DNA of 64,000 nucleotides from UBA1783 sp964449115. Its GTDB lineage: Bacteria; Bacillota_I; Bacilli_A; Erysipelotrichales; Erysipelotrichaceae. The DNA is taken from positions 9,015-73,014 of the forward strand of contig CAYUXW010000004.1 in NCBI GenBank assembly GCA_964449115.1, given 5' to 3'. The notes beneath the pieces were generated by a model, which was not told the DNA's origin, did not search any database, and saw only the letters and a program-made list of their open reading frames with translations. The translations under genes were made by a program, and so were the position numbers. Of the stretch, positions 7,689 to 16,280 are shown in pieces; the first letter of the stretch is position 1, and each line of letters opens with the position of its first letter.

Positions 7689-8720
7689 CTACATTTTTTC
7701 TAAGATTGAATTATGAAATTCTCTTCTGATAGTAATCATCTTTTCATCTCTAGTTGGATAGGCAGCATTAGTTAAAAAGACAATCGCTATTTCTCTAACA
7801 TAGTCAATATACACTGAAGTGCCAGTAAAACCGGTATGATATAAACAGCAATCACTATAATGCAAGCCCATTGATTCATCTTCTTGGGCGAAAATCCAGC
7901 CAATAGTTCTAGAAAGATTTAAATCTTGAGTATATGGTCTTTTTAAAAGCTCTATCGTTTCTTCTTTTAGAATTTGTTTATCTTTATATTTTCCATTATT
8001 TAAAAACATCTGTGCTACTTTACTGACCGATTTCAAATTACCAAATAGACCAGCATTACCAGCTTTGCCACCGATAATATTAGCCTTACCATCATGGACA
8101 ATTCCTCTTATTTCCCCTCTTTCTTCAGTAATTTCTGATGGAACACAATCTTTTTGTTTGCCTTTTTCCTTAGCGTTGTACATTAAGCCATCTAATTCTA
8201 AAGGTTTAAAAATTACTTCTTGAGCATACTGCTCAACATCAACTTTAAAATGGTCTATTATTTTCCCTAAAGTAATATAGCCAAAACAAGAATACTCAAC
8301 AAAGCTGCCAGTTGGATTATTCTGTTTTAAAGAAATCATAAATTGCCACAACTCATCTTTGTTTTTACATTTACGATAATCCTTGTTATCAGCTGTGATT
8401 CCTGAAGTATGAGTTAATAAGTGCATTATTGTAACATCTTTAAAAGGAAATTCTTCAAAGATATCGCTAACTTTAGCTTCAAAAGTTATTACACCTTCCT
8501 CAATCAGCTTTAAAATTAAAACTGTTGTCGCAATCGGCTTGGTTACTGAAGCTAAATCATAAAGCGAGTTTTCATCAATTGAATCTTTTTCAAAAGTTTT
8601 ATTTCCTAGGTAATATTCATCAATAGAATCCTTGGTAACAAAACTGATAGCTGCTCCAGCTAATACCTTTTTATCAACATATTTTTTTACAACTTCAACA
8701 CCATATTCAATATATTTCAT
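7689..8720 (-). CDS. Serine beta-lactamase/PBP-fold hydrolase (class C-like family)
   Basis: The 343-residue protein has the serine beta-lactamase-like fold used by esterases, D-aminopeptidases and low-molecular-weight PBP-like proteins. The catalytic S58-V-T-K61 tetrad, Y143-S-C (in place of the usual Y-S-N) and H295-T-G are visible. There is no signal peptide, so it should be cytoplasmic, which argues against a role as a secreted antibiotic-resistance enzyme. It overlaps the PfkB kinase gene by 4 bp and ends the EIIA-PfkB operon, so a role in processing an imported compound fits the context. Substrate cannot be told from sequence. Confidence 0.85.
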   Translation of the reverse strand: MKYIEYGVEVVKKYVDKKVLAGAAISFVTKDSIDEYYLGNKTFEKDSIDENSLYDLASVTKPIATTVLILKLIEEGVITFEAKVSDIFEEFPFKDVTIMHLLTHTSGITADNKDYRKCKNKDELWQFMISLKQNNPTGSFVEYSCFGYITLGKIIDHFKVDVEQYAQEVIFKPLELDGLMYNAKEKGKQKDCVPSEITEERGEIRGIVHDGKANIIGGKAGNAGLFGNLKSVSKVAQMFLNNGKYKDKQILKEETIELLKRPYTQDLNLSRTIGWIFAQEDESMGLHYSDCCLYHTGFTGTSVYIDYVREIAIVFLTNAAYPTRDEKMITIRREFHNSILEKM

Positions 8721-9634
8721 GCTTTAAGCCTTTCTATTTCTATCATATTTTTCATCTCTTCCAACTGTTTAAGGAAATTATCTTTATCATAATCGGTAAT
8801 CATCAATGACGAAAGGGCACTGGAATACCTAACAATCTCCTCAACTTCTTTTCTGTTATTTAAACAATAGCTTATTGCCCCAACCATCGCATCCCCAGCA
8901 CCAACAGTTGATCTGATTTCTAATTCTAAAGGTTTAACCTGGTAGATTTCATCCTTATATTTATATAGCGCTCCATCTTTACCTAAAGATAGAGCCACCA
9001 GTTCATTGCCTAATTTTTTAAGTTCAGTAACTACAGACTGCAAAGAGCAATCAAAATCTAAACCGGTTAAGTAAATAAATTCTTCTATATTTGGTTTTAT
9101 TACATCACAACACTTATAAGCTGACATCAAAGCTTTTTTAGAACTATCTAAAATAACCTTACAGCCATTTTCCTTCGCTTTTAAACAGAGTTTCAGATAG
9201 CTGTCCTCACTGAGCCCCTGTGGCAGAGAACCACTGATAACAATGATATTGTCCTTAAACAGATATTTGTCTATTTTACTCATCAGGTTATCAAAATCTG
9301 TTTCTTTTACCTCATTGTTATCGTTTATTTCAATTAAACTTCCATCCTGTTGGTTGATTTTGATGTTTGTTCTGGTTGAGCCTTTAACAACCACAAAATC
9401 ACTGGTAATATATTTATCATTTAATTCTTTTGCAAATAAAGATACATCATTAGAAAAAAGAAAACCTGTTGCAACGGATTTCTCTTTTAAAAGCGATAAT
9501 GCTTTATTAACATTTATCCCTTTTCCACCACAACAAATTTCCTTTTTAGCCATAACATTTGTCCTATCTTTTTTAAGATCAGCCACATAGATATGATAAT
9601 CTATCGCTGGATTTAATGTTACGGTAACAATCAT
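8717..9634 (-). CDS. PfkB-family sugar-phosphate kinase (1-phosphofructokinase / tagatose-6-phosphate kinase type)
   Basis: The 305-residue protein is of the FruK/LacC branch of the PfkB family, which phosphorylates fructose-1-phosphate or tagatose-6-phosphate. It begins VTLNPAIDYH, has GGKG (36-39) near the substrate site and GAGD (245-248) with catalytic Asp248 in STVGAGDAMVG. It sits 4 bp after an orphan mannose-family EIIA gene and overlaps the beta-lactamase-fold gene, so the three are one operon. No fruA- or lac-type PTS gene adjoins it to fix the substrate. Two Cys residues in the ICCGGKG stretch are slightly unusual. Confidence 0.88.
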   Translation of the reverse strand: MIVTVTLNPAIDYHIYVADLKKDRTNVMAKKEICCGGKGINVNKALSLLKEKSVATGFLFSNDVSLFAKELNDKYITSDFVVVKGSTRTNIKINQQDGSLIEINDNNEVKETDFDNLMSKIDKYLFKDNIIVISGSLPQGLSEDSYLKLCLKAKENGCKVILDSSKKALMSAYKCCDVIKPNIEEFIYLTGLDFDCSLQSVVTELKKLGNELVALSLGKDGALYKYKDEIYQVKPLELEIRSTVGAGDAMVGAISYCLNNRKEVEEIVRYSSALSSLMITDYDKDNFLKQLEEMKNMIEIERLKA

Positions 9635-9638
9635 TTAA

Positions 9639-10049
9639 TTATTGCAATTCTGCCATTAATTTATTTAGACTGACAATTCCAGTTCTGCCAACTTCCATTA
9701 ATCCATCAATATCGATTTCATCAATATCTTCAGCACTTAATCTTCTTCCTAAAAGCTCCAGCAGCATAGTCAAGTTCATCCCAGTAATAACCTGCATTCT
9801 ATCATTTAAAACAAACATGCTTCTATTAGAAGGAGTTCCACCTAACATATCAACCATCGCGATAACTCCACTGCCGTCATCTATTTCAGCAACCGCTTCT
9901 TTAATTCTTACATCGAATTCTTCAGGATTATCTTCTGGTTTTAAAGTTAAAGCTTTGATATTTGGAACATCGTCACCAAAAAATAATTTACTGGCATCAA
10001 GCATGCCTTCCGCCATCTTTCCATGGCTCATCAATAAAATACCAATCAT
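9639..10049 (-). CDS. PTS system mannose-family EIIA component
   Basis: This 136-residue protein is an EIIA-Man domain that takes phosphate from HPr on His9 (LLMSHGKMAEG) and passes it to an EIIB. The MVDMLGGTPSN motif is typical. It stands alone: no EIIB, EIIC or EIID gene lies within the window, so it either serves a PTS encoded elsewhere or acts as a regulatory domain, as single EIIA-Man domains do in dihydroxyacetone-kinase systems. It is first in a three-gene operon with the PfkB kinase and the beta-lactamase-fold protein. An AAGAGGTG box precedes the ATG. Confidence 0.9.
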   Translation of the reverse strand: MIGILLMSHGKMAEGMLDASKLFFGDDVPNIKALTLKPEDNPEEFDVRIKEAVAEIDDGSGVIAMVDMLGGTPSNRSMFVLNDRMQVITGMNLTMLLELLGRRLSAEDIDEIDIDGLMEVGRTGIVSLNKLMAELQ

Positions 10050-10078
10050 TTTTATGCACCTCTTTTACTATTACTTAA

Positions 10079-10108
10079 ATTATACCAAAGCCTGTATTAT
10101 AAAGGCAA
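10079..10108 (-). promoter_or_regulatory. Predicted promoter of the EIIA-PfkB operon
   Basis: Minus-strand TTGCCT (10108-10103) and a consensus TATAAT (10084-10079) with an 18-base spacer, about 30 bp before the EIIA start and directly after the tuf terminator. Confidence 0.55.
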
Positions 10109-10113
10109 ACTAA

Positions 10114-10140
10114 AAAAGAGCTGTCCTCAGACAACTCTTT
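10114..10140 (-). terminator. Terminator of the str operon after tuf
   Basis: Minus-strand AAAGAGTTGTC-TGAG-GACAGCTCTTT with one G.U pair followed by TTTTTAG. It ends the rpsL-rpsG-fusA-tuf transcript 21 bp after the tuf stop. Confidence 0.85.
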
Positions 10141-10160
10141 AATTAATTATTGTACTTAAA

Positions 10161-11348
10161 TTAAGCAATAATTTCTGTAACGTTTCCAGCACCTACTGTT
10201 CTTCCACCTTCACGGATTGAGAACTTAGTACCTTTTTCAATAGCAATTGGATAAATTAATTCAACTGTCATTTCAACGTTATCACCAGGCATACACATGT
10301 CTACGCCTTCTGGTAAATTGATAACTCCAGTTACGTCAGTAGTTCTGAAGTAGAACTGAGGACGATAGTTACTTACAAATGGAGTATGACGTCCACCTTC
10401 TTCTTTAGATAATACGTAAACTTGAGCTTTAAACTTTTTAAAAGGTTTAACTGAACCAGGTTTAGCTAAAACTTGTCCACGTTCGATGTCATCTCTTGCG
10501 ATACCTCTTAATAAAGCACCGATATTGTCACCAGCTGTAGTGAAGTCCAAGATTTTTCTGAACATTTCTAATCCTGTAACAACAGTTTTTTGAGTTTCTC
10601 TGATACCAACGATTTCAACTGGGTCGTTAACTTTTAATACACCACGTTCAACACGTCCTGTAGCAACAGTACCACGACCTGTGATAGTCATTGTATCTTC
10701 AATAGCCATTAAGAATGGTTTGTCATCTTCTCTAGCTGGAGCTGGAATGTAACTGTCACATGCATCCATCAATTCCATGATTTTGCTCTTATAGTATTCG
10801 TCGCCTTCCATAGCTTTTAATGCTGAACCACGAATTACTGGAGCATTGTCGCCATCGAAACCGTATTTGTCTAATAGTTCTCTAACTGTCATTTCAGCTA
10901 AGTCAACGAATTCTTCTTCGCCTTCCATCATGTCACATTTATTTAAGAATACTACCATTGCAGGAACACCTACCTGTTTAGCTAATAAAACGTGTTCATT
11001 AGTCTGAGGCATTGGTCCATCTGTAGCAGCTACTACTAGAATTGCGCCGTCCATTTGAGCAGCACCAGTAATCATGTTCTTAATATAGTCAGCATGCCCT
11101 GGGCAGTCTACGTGTGCATAGTGACGATTAGCTGTCTGGTATTCAACGTGAGAAGTGTTGATAGTGATACCTCTAGCTTTTTCTTCTGGAGCACCGTCGA
11201 TTTGGCTATAATCTTTTGCTTCAGCCAAACCTGCATCTGCTAATGTTTTAGTGATTGCAGAAGTTAAAGTAGTTTTGCCATGGTCGATATGACCAATTGT
11301 ACCGATATTAACGTGTTCTTTACTTCTATCAAATTTTTGTTTTGCCAT
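10161..11348 (-). CDS. tuf: Elongation factor Tu
   Basis: EF-Tu is the GTPase that brings aminoacyl-tRNA to the ribosomal A site. The 395-residue protein has all G motifs: GHIDHGKTT (P loop, about 18-26), the RGITI switch with GITINTSHVEY, DCPGHADYI, NKCD, and the domain 2 and 3 regions through to VGAGNVTEI near the end. Length is typical. It is last in the str operon, 85 bp after fusA, a gap large enough to hold an internal promoter. An AGGAGG box lies before the ATG. Confidence 0.98.
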   Translation of the reverse strand: MAKQKFDRSKEHVNIGTIGHIDHGKTTLTSAITKTLADAGLAEAKDYSQIDGAPEEKARGITINTSHVEYQTANRHYAHVDCPGHADYIKNMITGAAQMDGAILVVAATDGPMPQTNEHVLLAKQVGVPAMVVFLNKCDMMEGEEEFVDLAEMTVRELLDKYGFDGDNAPVIRGSALKAMEGDEYYKSKIMELMDACDSYIPAPAREDDKPFLMAIEDTMTITGRGTVATGRVERGVLKVNDPVEIVGIRETQKTVVTGLEMFRKILDFTTAGDNIGALLRGIARDDIERGQVLAKPGSVKPFKKFKAQVYVLSKEEGGRHTPFVSNYRPQFYFRTTDVTGVINLPEGVDMCMPGDNVEMTVELIYPIAIEKGTKFSIREGGRTVGAGNVTEIIA

Positions 11349-11395
11349 TTGTTAATTTTCCTCCTATATTTCTTGGTTTTTTTCCTTCAAAAATC

Positions 11396-11424
11396 ATTTT
11401 AAAACAAATTACAATTTAATGCAA
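11396..11424 (-). promoter_or_regulatory. Possible internal tuf promoter
   Basis: In the fusA-tuf gap, minus-strand TTGCAT (11424-11419) and TAAAAT (11401-11396) are 17 bases apart. A separate tuf promoter inside the str operon is common in bacteria; here it rests on the sequence match only. Confidence 0.4.
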
Positions 11425-11433
11425 TAATAACAA

Positions 11434-13500
11434 CTAGTTATTACGCTTAATAATCTCTTGGGTAATTGAGAATGGAACTTCCGCATAATGATCCATCTGC
11501 ATTACATAGTTTCCTCTTCCCTGAGTGAAACTTCTAAGTGTTGTTGCATAACCAAACATTTCTGATAATGGAACCATCGCTTTAATGGCAATGGCATTAT
11601 TTCTTTCACTTTGATCAATAATCTGACCTCTTCTGGAAGTAATATCTCCTATTACATTTCCTAAGTATTCGCTTGGTGCAACAACTTCAACATTCATAAT
11701 TGGCTCTAAGATAACTGCGCCACATTTTTTAGCTGCTTCTTTAAGCGCTAAACCAGCTGCTATCTTATAAGCATTTTCACTACTGTCTACCTCATGGTAG
11801 GAACCATCATATAGCGTAGCTTTAATATCAATTACTGGATATCCAGCCTGAAGTCCGCCGCTTAGTGCCGCTTTTAGGCCTTCTTCAGTAGGTTTGATAT
11901 ATTCTTTTGGTACGCTGCCACCTATAGTAGCATCAATGAATTCAAATCCTTTACCTTCATTAGGTTCAAATCTGATCCAGACATCACCATATTGACCACG
12001 ACCTCCAGATTGTCTGACAAACTTACCTTGACATTCACCCATCTTGGTAATTGTTTCACGATAGGCAACTTGCGGTTTGCCAACATTGCACTGAACGTTG
12101 AATTCTTTTTTCATTCTATCAACAATGATATCCAAGTGTAATTCACCCATTCCGGCAATGATTATCTGTCCTGTTTCAGTATCGGTATAAGTTTTAAATG
12201 TTGGATCTTCCTCAGCTAACTTCGCTAAAGCAAGTCCCATCTTATCCTGATCTGCTCTTGTCTTTGGTTCGACAGACATATTTATAACTGGTTCAGGGAA
12301 ATCCATTGATTCCAAAATTACATAATGTCCATCAGAACATAGTGTATCTCCAGTTGTTGTATATTTGAAGCCAATTGCGGCAGCAATATCACCCGCATAA
12401 ACTTCATCTACATCCTGCCTGTGATTAGCATGCATCTGCATTATTCTTCCAAGTCTTTCCTTTTGACCTTTAGTGGCATTGTAGACATATGAGCCTTTGG
12501 TAGCTTTACCAGAATAAACTCTAAAATATGTTAACTTTCCAACAAATGGGTCAGTTGTAATTTTGAAAGCTAAGGCTGCAAATTTGCCATCATTATCAGC
12601 AGCAACTTCTATTTCATCACCATTTTTATTAATACCTTTAACCGGTTTAACATCCAGTGGTGAAGGTAAGTATTCTACTAATGCATCAAGCATTTGCACA
12701 ACACCCTTGTTTTTGTAGGCAGCTCCTGACATTACTGGGAAGAATTCACCAGAGACCGTTGCTTTTCTAATCGCATTTTTTATCTCTTCAATAGTAACTT
12801 CTTCTCCTACAAGAACTTTCATCATAAATTCTTCATCGTAATCAGAAATCATTTCGATTAATCTTTGACGATGAATTTCAACATCATCAACCATATCAGC
12901 TGGAATCTCAATCTCCTCATCATGTTTTTGTAAATCTGCTGAGAATTGATAAGCTTTTCTTTCAATGATGTCAATAACTCCACTGTAATTATCTTCTACA
13001 CCAATAGGCAATTGGATTGGATAAGCTTTGGCTCCTAAACGTTCTCTTATGCTGTTACATGACATATAGAAGTCCGCGCCTGTAGCATCCATCTTGTTTA
13101 CAAAGACAACTCTAGGAACACCGTATGTTGTAGCCTGTCTCCAAACTGTTTCAGTTTGCGGTTCAACACCTGCTTTAGCATCCAGTACTGTAACAGCACC
13201 GTCTAAAACTCTTAGTGACCTTTCAACTTCAACTGTAAAGTCTACGTGTCCTGGAGTGTCAATAACATTAATGCGATGACCCTTCCAAGCTGCTGTAGTA
13301 GCCGCAGAAGTAATTGTAATACCTCTTTTTTGTTCCTGTTCCATCCAGTCCATGACAGCTGTGCCATCATGAGTCTCACCTAGTTTGTGAGTTTTACCGG
13401 TGTAGTACAGAATACGTTCTGTAGTTGTAGTTTTTCCAGCGTCAATGTGCGCCATAATGCCTATATTACGTGTATGTTGTAAATCATATTCACGAGGCAT
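11434..13500 (-). CDS. fusA: Elongation factor G
   Basis: EF-G is the GTPase that moves mRNA and tRNA through the ribosome. The 688-residue protein has AHIDAGKTTTTER (P loop near 17-29), RGITITSAATTAAW, DTPGHVDF, VFVNKMD, and the later domains III-V, including GGRGQYGDVWI and GSYHEVDSSENAYKIA. Size and motif order are those of standard bacterial EF-G rather than TetM- or LepA-like relatives. It lies 15 bp after rpsG in the str operon. Confidence 0.98.
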   Translation of the reverse strand: MPREYDLQHTRNIGIMAHIDAGKTTTTERILYYTGKTHKLGETHDGTAVMDWMEQEQKRGITITSAATTAAWKGHRINVIDTPGHVDFTVEVERSLRVLDGAVTVLDAKAGVEPQTETVWRQATTYGVPRVVFVNKMDATGADFYMSCNSIRERLGAKAYPIQLPIGVEDNYSGVIDIIERKAYQFSADLQKHDEEIEIPADMVDDVEIHRQRLIEMISDYDEEFMMKVLVGEEVTIEEIKNAIRKATVSGEFFPVMSGAAYKNKGVVQMLDALVEYLPSPLDVKPVKGINKNGDEIEVAADNDGKFAALAFKITTDPFVGKLTYFRVYSGKATKGSYVYNATKGQKERLGRIMQMHANHRQDVDEVYAGDIAAAIGFKYTTTGDTLCSDGHYVILESMDFPEPVINMSVEPKTRADQDKMGLALAKLAEEDPTFKTYTDTETGQIIIAGMGELHLDIIVDRMKKEFNVQCNVGKPQVAYRETITKMGECQGKFVRQSGGRGQYGDVWIRFEPNEGKGFEFIDATIGGSVPKEYIKPTEEGLKAALSGGLQAGYPVIDIKATLYDGSYHEVDSSENAYKIAAGLALKEAAKKCGAVILEPIMNVEVVAPSEYLGNVIGDITSRRGQIIDQSERNNAIAIKAMVPLSEMFGYATTLRSFTQGRGNYVMQMDHYAEVPFSITQEIIKRNN

Positions 13501-13515
13501 AATTCACCTTTAACC

Positions 13516-13986
13516 TTACCAGCGGAAGTGAGCGAAAGCTTTGTTCGCTTCTGCCATTCTGTGGGTGTCTTCACGTTTTTTAACAGAACCACCAAGTCCG
13601 TTTGAAGCATCGATAATCTCGTTAGCTAAACGTAACTCCATCGTTTTTTCATGACGTAGGCGTGCGTAGTTTACTAACCATCTTAGACCTAAAGTCAATC
13701 TTCTTTCTGCAGAAGGTTCAACTGGTACCTGATAGTTGGCACCACCAACTCTTCTTTGTTTTAATTCAAGAGCTGGCATAATTTTTTCTAATGCTGTTTC
13801 GAATACTTCCATTGCTGGTTTTCCTGTTTTTTCTTCAACAATTTCAAATGCTTTATATAAAATTGATTGAGCTGTTCCTCTTTTACCATCGACCATAATA
13901 CGGTTGATTAAACGAGTAACTAGTTTTGAATTGTAAATTGGATCTGCTAATACATCTCTTTTAGCAACATGTCCTTTTCTAGGCAT
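13516..13986 (-). CDS. rpsG: 30S ribosomal protein S7
   Basis: S7 nucleates assembly of the small-subunit head and contacts E-site tRNA. The 156-residue sequence is complete, from MPRKGHVAKRDVLADP through GGANYQVPVEV-like GGANYQVPVEPSAERR, RWLVNYAR and the C-terminal helix KREDTHRMAEANKAFAHFRW. In E. coli S7 represses translation at the rpsL-rpsG junction; the corresponding gap here is only 23 bp and no clear structure was seen in it. It is second in the str operon. Confidence 0.97.
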   Translation of the reverse strand: MPRKGHVAKRDVLADPIYNSKLVTRLINRIMVDGKRGTAQSILYKAFEIVEEKTGKPAMEVFETALEKIMPALELKQRRVGGANYQVPVEPSAERRLTLGLRWLVNYARLRHEKTMELRLANEIIDASNGLGGSVKKREDTHRMAEANKAFAHFRW

Positions 13987-14009
13987 TTTCTTTCTCTCCT
14001 TTCATCAAC

Positions 14010-14423
14010 CTATGCTTTTGGTTTTTTAGTACCGTATAATGAACGGCCTTGTTTTCTGTTAGTAACTCCTGCGCAGTCCATAGTACCGCGAACGATATGA
14101 TATCTAACACCTGGCAAGTCTTTAATACGACCTCCACGGATAAGAACAATACTGTGCTCCTGTAAATTGTGTCCGATTCCTGGAATATAAGCTGTTACTT
14201 CCATTCCATTACTCAAGCGTACACGTGCATACTTTCTTAAAGCTGAGTTTGGCTTCTTTGGAGTCATTGTTCCAACACGAGTACACACTCCACGTTTATG
14301 AGGAGAGCTGATCTGTGTAGCACGACGCTTTAATGAGTTATATCCTCTATTTAAAGCTGGTGAAGCTGATTTTCCTTGCTTAGTTTGACGCCCTTTACGA
14401 ACTAATTGATTAATTGTAGGCAT
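14010..14423 (-). CDS. rpsL: 30S ribosomal protein S12
   Basis: S12 is a decoding-centre protein and the streptomycin-sensitivity determinant. The start is the ATG at 14421-14423, giving 137 residues beginning MPTINQLVRKGRQ, because S12 proteins begin this way and an AAAGGAG box lies 9 bases upstream; the frame stays open further upstream but that part is leader. Key segments are TPKKPNSALRK and GGRIKDLPGVRYHI, both with the wild-type lysines, so no common streptomycin-resistance change is present. It is first in the str operon, with a strong promoter about 100 bp upstream. Confidence 0.97.
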   Translation of the reverse strand: MPTINQLVRKGRQTKQGKSASPALNRGYNSLKRRATQISSPHKRGVCTRVGTMTPKKPNSALRKYARVRLSNGMEVTAYIPGIGHNLQEHSIVLIRGGRIKDLPGVRYHIVRGTMDCAGVTNRKQGRSLYGTKKPKA

Positions 14424-14454
14424 TATTTCTACTCCTTTCCTATATTCTTTTATT

Positions 14455-14509
14455 GCACACATTACCGGGTGTGCCATATATCTTCGATTTAATATGGGCT
14501 CTCGCCCAT
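14455..14509 (-). promoter_or_regulatory. Hairpins in the str operon leader
   Basis: The leader of about 95 nucleotides holds two small stem-loops: ATGGGC-GAGA-GCCCAT (14509-14494), a perfect 6-bp stem closed by a GNRA-type GAGA loop, and GCACAC-CCGGTAAT-GTGTGC (14474-14455). The second has a near-copy at 14618-14641. Their role is unknown; a ribosomal-protein or stability element is plausible. Confidence 0.5.
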
Positions 14510-14524
14510 TCAATCTGCTCATTA

Positions 14525-14553
14525 ATATTACTCTAAAGGAAACCCTATGTCAA
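14525..14553 (-). promoter_or_regulatory. Str operon promoter
   Basis: Minus-strand TTGACA (14553-14548, a perfect -35 box) and TAATAT (14530-14525) with a 17-base spacer, placing the start of transcription near 14518. This is the strongest promoter match around the ribosomal genes. Confidence 0.75.
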
Positions 14554-14617
14554 CAAAAAAATCATAAAAAATTAAAGATTTTTAAACTTTTTTATTGACA
14601 AAGGTTTCATCTGAACT

Positions 14618-14641
14618 ATTGCACACACTTCCAGTTGTGCC
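14618..14641 (-). repeat. Second copy of the str-leader hairpin
   Basis: These 24 bases match 14452-14475 at 20 positions, in the same orientation and 166 bp away, and can fold with a GCACA/TGTGC stem. This copy lies just after the amidohydrolase stop codon and upstream of the str promoter. It is not followed by a T run, so it does not look like a terminator. Confidence 0.5.
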
Positions 14642-14644
14642 ACT

Positions 14645-16210
14645 TTACTTTTCGTAGACCGTTTTACCATTAATCACGGTCATAAGAACTTCAGTATTTT
14701 TAATATCTTTTTTATTACAGGTAAAGATATCCCTGTCAATTATAACATAATCAGCTAAATATCCTTTTTGCAGCTTTCCTTTGCTGCTTTCCATAAACTG
14801 CTGATAGCTGCTGCCAATCGTATAGCCATCTATTGCTTCCTGTACAGTTAAACACTGCTCAATATAATAACCAGACTCTGGCTGATATTCAAGATCCTGT
14901 CTGTTTACAGCACAATGAATATTGTAAAAAGGGTTCAAACTTTCTACTGGACAATCCGTTCCCAAAGAACATCTGATACCATAATCCAAAGCACTCTTGA
15001 AGGCATATGAGCTTTTTAAAAGTGGCTTTTCAACTCTGTTTTTGGCCATATGCAGATCGTATTGCAAAAATATTGGCTGATAGGCAACCAGGATATTGTT
15101 TTTGGCAATTTTCTTTAAAATTTCATAACTGGTAATCTGACAGTGATTGACAACATGTCTCAGTTTATTTTTCTTGTCCATTTCAGAAATAAAGGCCTCA
15201 CAGGTTTCATCAATAGCTATATCACCAATAGCATGGACAATCACCTGCAGATTATTATCCTCAGCCACTCTAATGAACTCTTTCATCTGCTGATGATTTA
15301 CCACTTCAAGTCCCTTATTATTTTTATCATCAATATATCCATCATATACAAGAGCTGTTTTTGCGCCTAAGGAACCATCTTTAAACAGCTTTACTGGGCC
15401 AAAGGTTAGTCTTTCATCATCTATATTAAATTTATAAAGGTCCTTTTTTAAAGCCTTTTTTAAACTGCCCACACTGTCAAAACCTACCTGTAAATGATAG
15501 CGACATAATTTTTCATTGTTTTGATACACATCTTCTAATAGGGCAACAATATTTAATTCTTCATTTAAGTCATCAATATCCTGACTTTGAACCGAAGTAA
15601 TTCCTGATGATAAGGCTATTCTACTAGCTTCAAGAAATAGTTTTTTTAATTGCTCATCATCTTCAGAAAATAAATCTTTGGTCAAATTGACATCATTTTC
15701 AGTCAGAATACCATCTTCACTTTCAAAGTTTAAAAACTCTAAAGCTTTGCTGTTGCAGCTACACATATGGCCACATACCCTGACCAGCACCACTGGAATA
15801 TCTTGAGAAATTAAATCCAGGTCATCTTTAGTTAATAATTTTCCATCCTCAAAATTATCCTGATTCCATCCTCTGCCCCTTAAACCTTCTTTTGTTAATT
15901 CAGGATTTTCTTTGATATACTTCTTACAAAAATCAATAACTTCTTTTCTTGATCTACAATCCTGAAGTTGGGCTCTTATCAGTTGTCTAGCGTATTTCAA
16001 AAGATGAATATGGCTGTCATTAAAACCAGCAATAACACATTTCCCTTCTAAATTATGTTTTTCAACATGCTTATATTTTGAAGCTAGAAGTTGTATATCT
16101 TCATCACTGCCACAACCTGTTATAGTTTCATTTTCTATCAGTAAAGCCTGGCAGAAATTTCCTTCACCCTGATAGATTTTCCCATTATATAACATCTTAA
16201 CTGTGTTCAT
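14645..16210 (-). CDS. YtcJ-like metal-dependent amidohydrolase
   Basis: The 521-residue protein belongs to amidohydrolase family 3 (YtcJ-like; TIM-barrel metal-dependent hydrolases). It has a small beta-sandwich N-terminus, then the DSHIHL metal motif (about 66-71), VKLFKDGSLGA with the bridging lysine, VHAIGD, VNHCQ and LGTDCPVE near the C-terminus, the expected metal ligands in order. No signal peptide is seen, so it should be cytosolic. Family members cleave amide, formyl or cyclic amide bonds, but substrates are mostly unknown. It lies between the opp genes and the str operon with its own gap on both sides; a link to peptide-derived compounds brought in by Opp is only a suggestion. Confidence 0.87.
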   Translation of the reverse strand: MNTVKMLYNGKIYQGEGNFCQALLIENETITGCGSDEDIQLLASKYKHVEKHNLEGKCVIAGFNDSHIHLLKYARQLIRAQLQDCRSRKEVIDFCKKYIKENPELTKEGLRGRGWNQDNFEDGKLLTKDDLDLISQDIPVVLVRVCGHMCSCNSKALEFLNFESEDGILTENDVNLTKDLFSEDDEQLKKLFLEASRIALSSGITSVQSQDIDDLNEELNIVALLEDVYQNNEKLCRYHLQVGFDSVGSLKKALKKDLYKFNIDDERLTFGPVKLFKDGSLGAKTALVYDGYIDDKNNKGLEVVNHQQMKEFIRVAEDNNLQVIVHAIGDIAIDETCEAFISEMDKKNKLRHVVNHCQITSYEILKKIAKNNILVAYQPIFLQYDLHMAKNRVEKPLLKSSYAFKSALDYGIRCSLGTDCPVESLNPFYNIHCAVNRQDLEYQPESGYYIEQCLTVQEAIDGYTIGSSYQQFMESSKGKLQKGYLADYVIIDRDIFTCNKKDIKNTEVLMTVINGKTVYEK

Positions 16211-16244
16211 AAAAAATACCTCGCTTATACATTATATAATAAAT

Positions 16245-16280
16245 AAACAATATCGTGACCTTATAGCCACGATATTGTTT
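16245..16280 (-). terminator. Terminator of the opp operon
   Basis: AAACAATATCGTG pairs with CACGATATTGTTT (13 bp) around a 10-base loop and sits directly after the oppF stop. The T-rich side on the minus strand is TTGTTTATTTATT. A TATAAT at 16231-16236 just beyond may start the amidohydrolase transcript. Confidence 0.75.

Noticed and set aside
14424..14522. N-terminal extension of S12
   Set aside because: The open frame upstream of 14423 covers the str leader hairpins and lacks a ribosome binding site; S12 starts at MPTINQLV.
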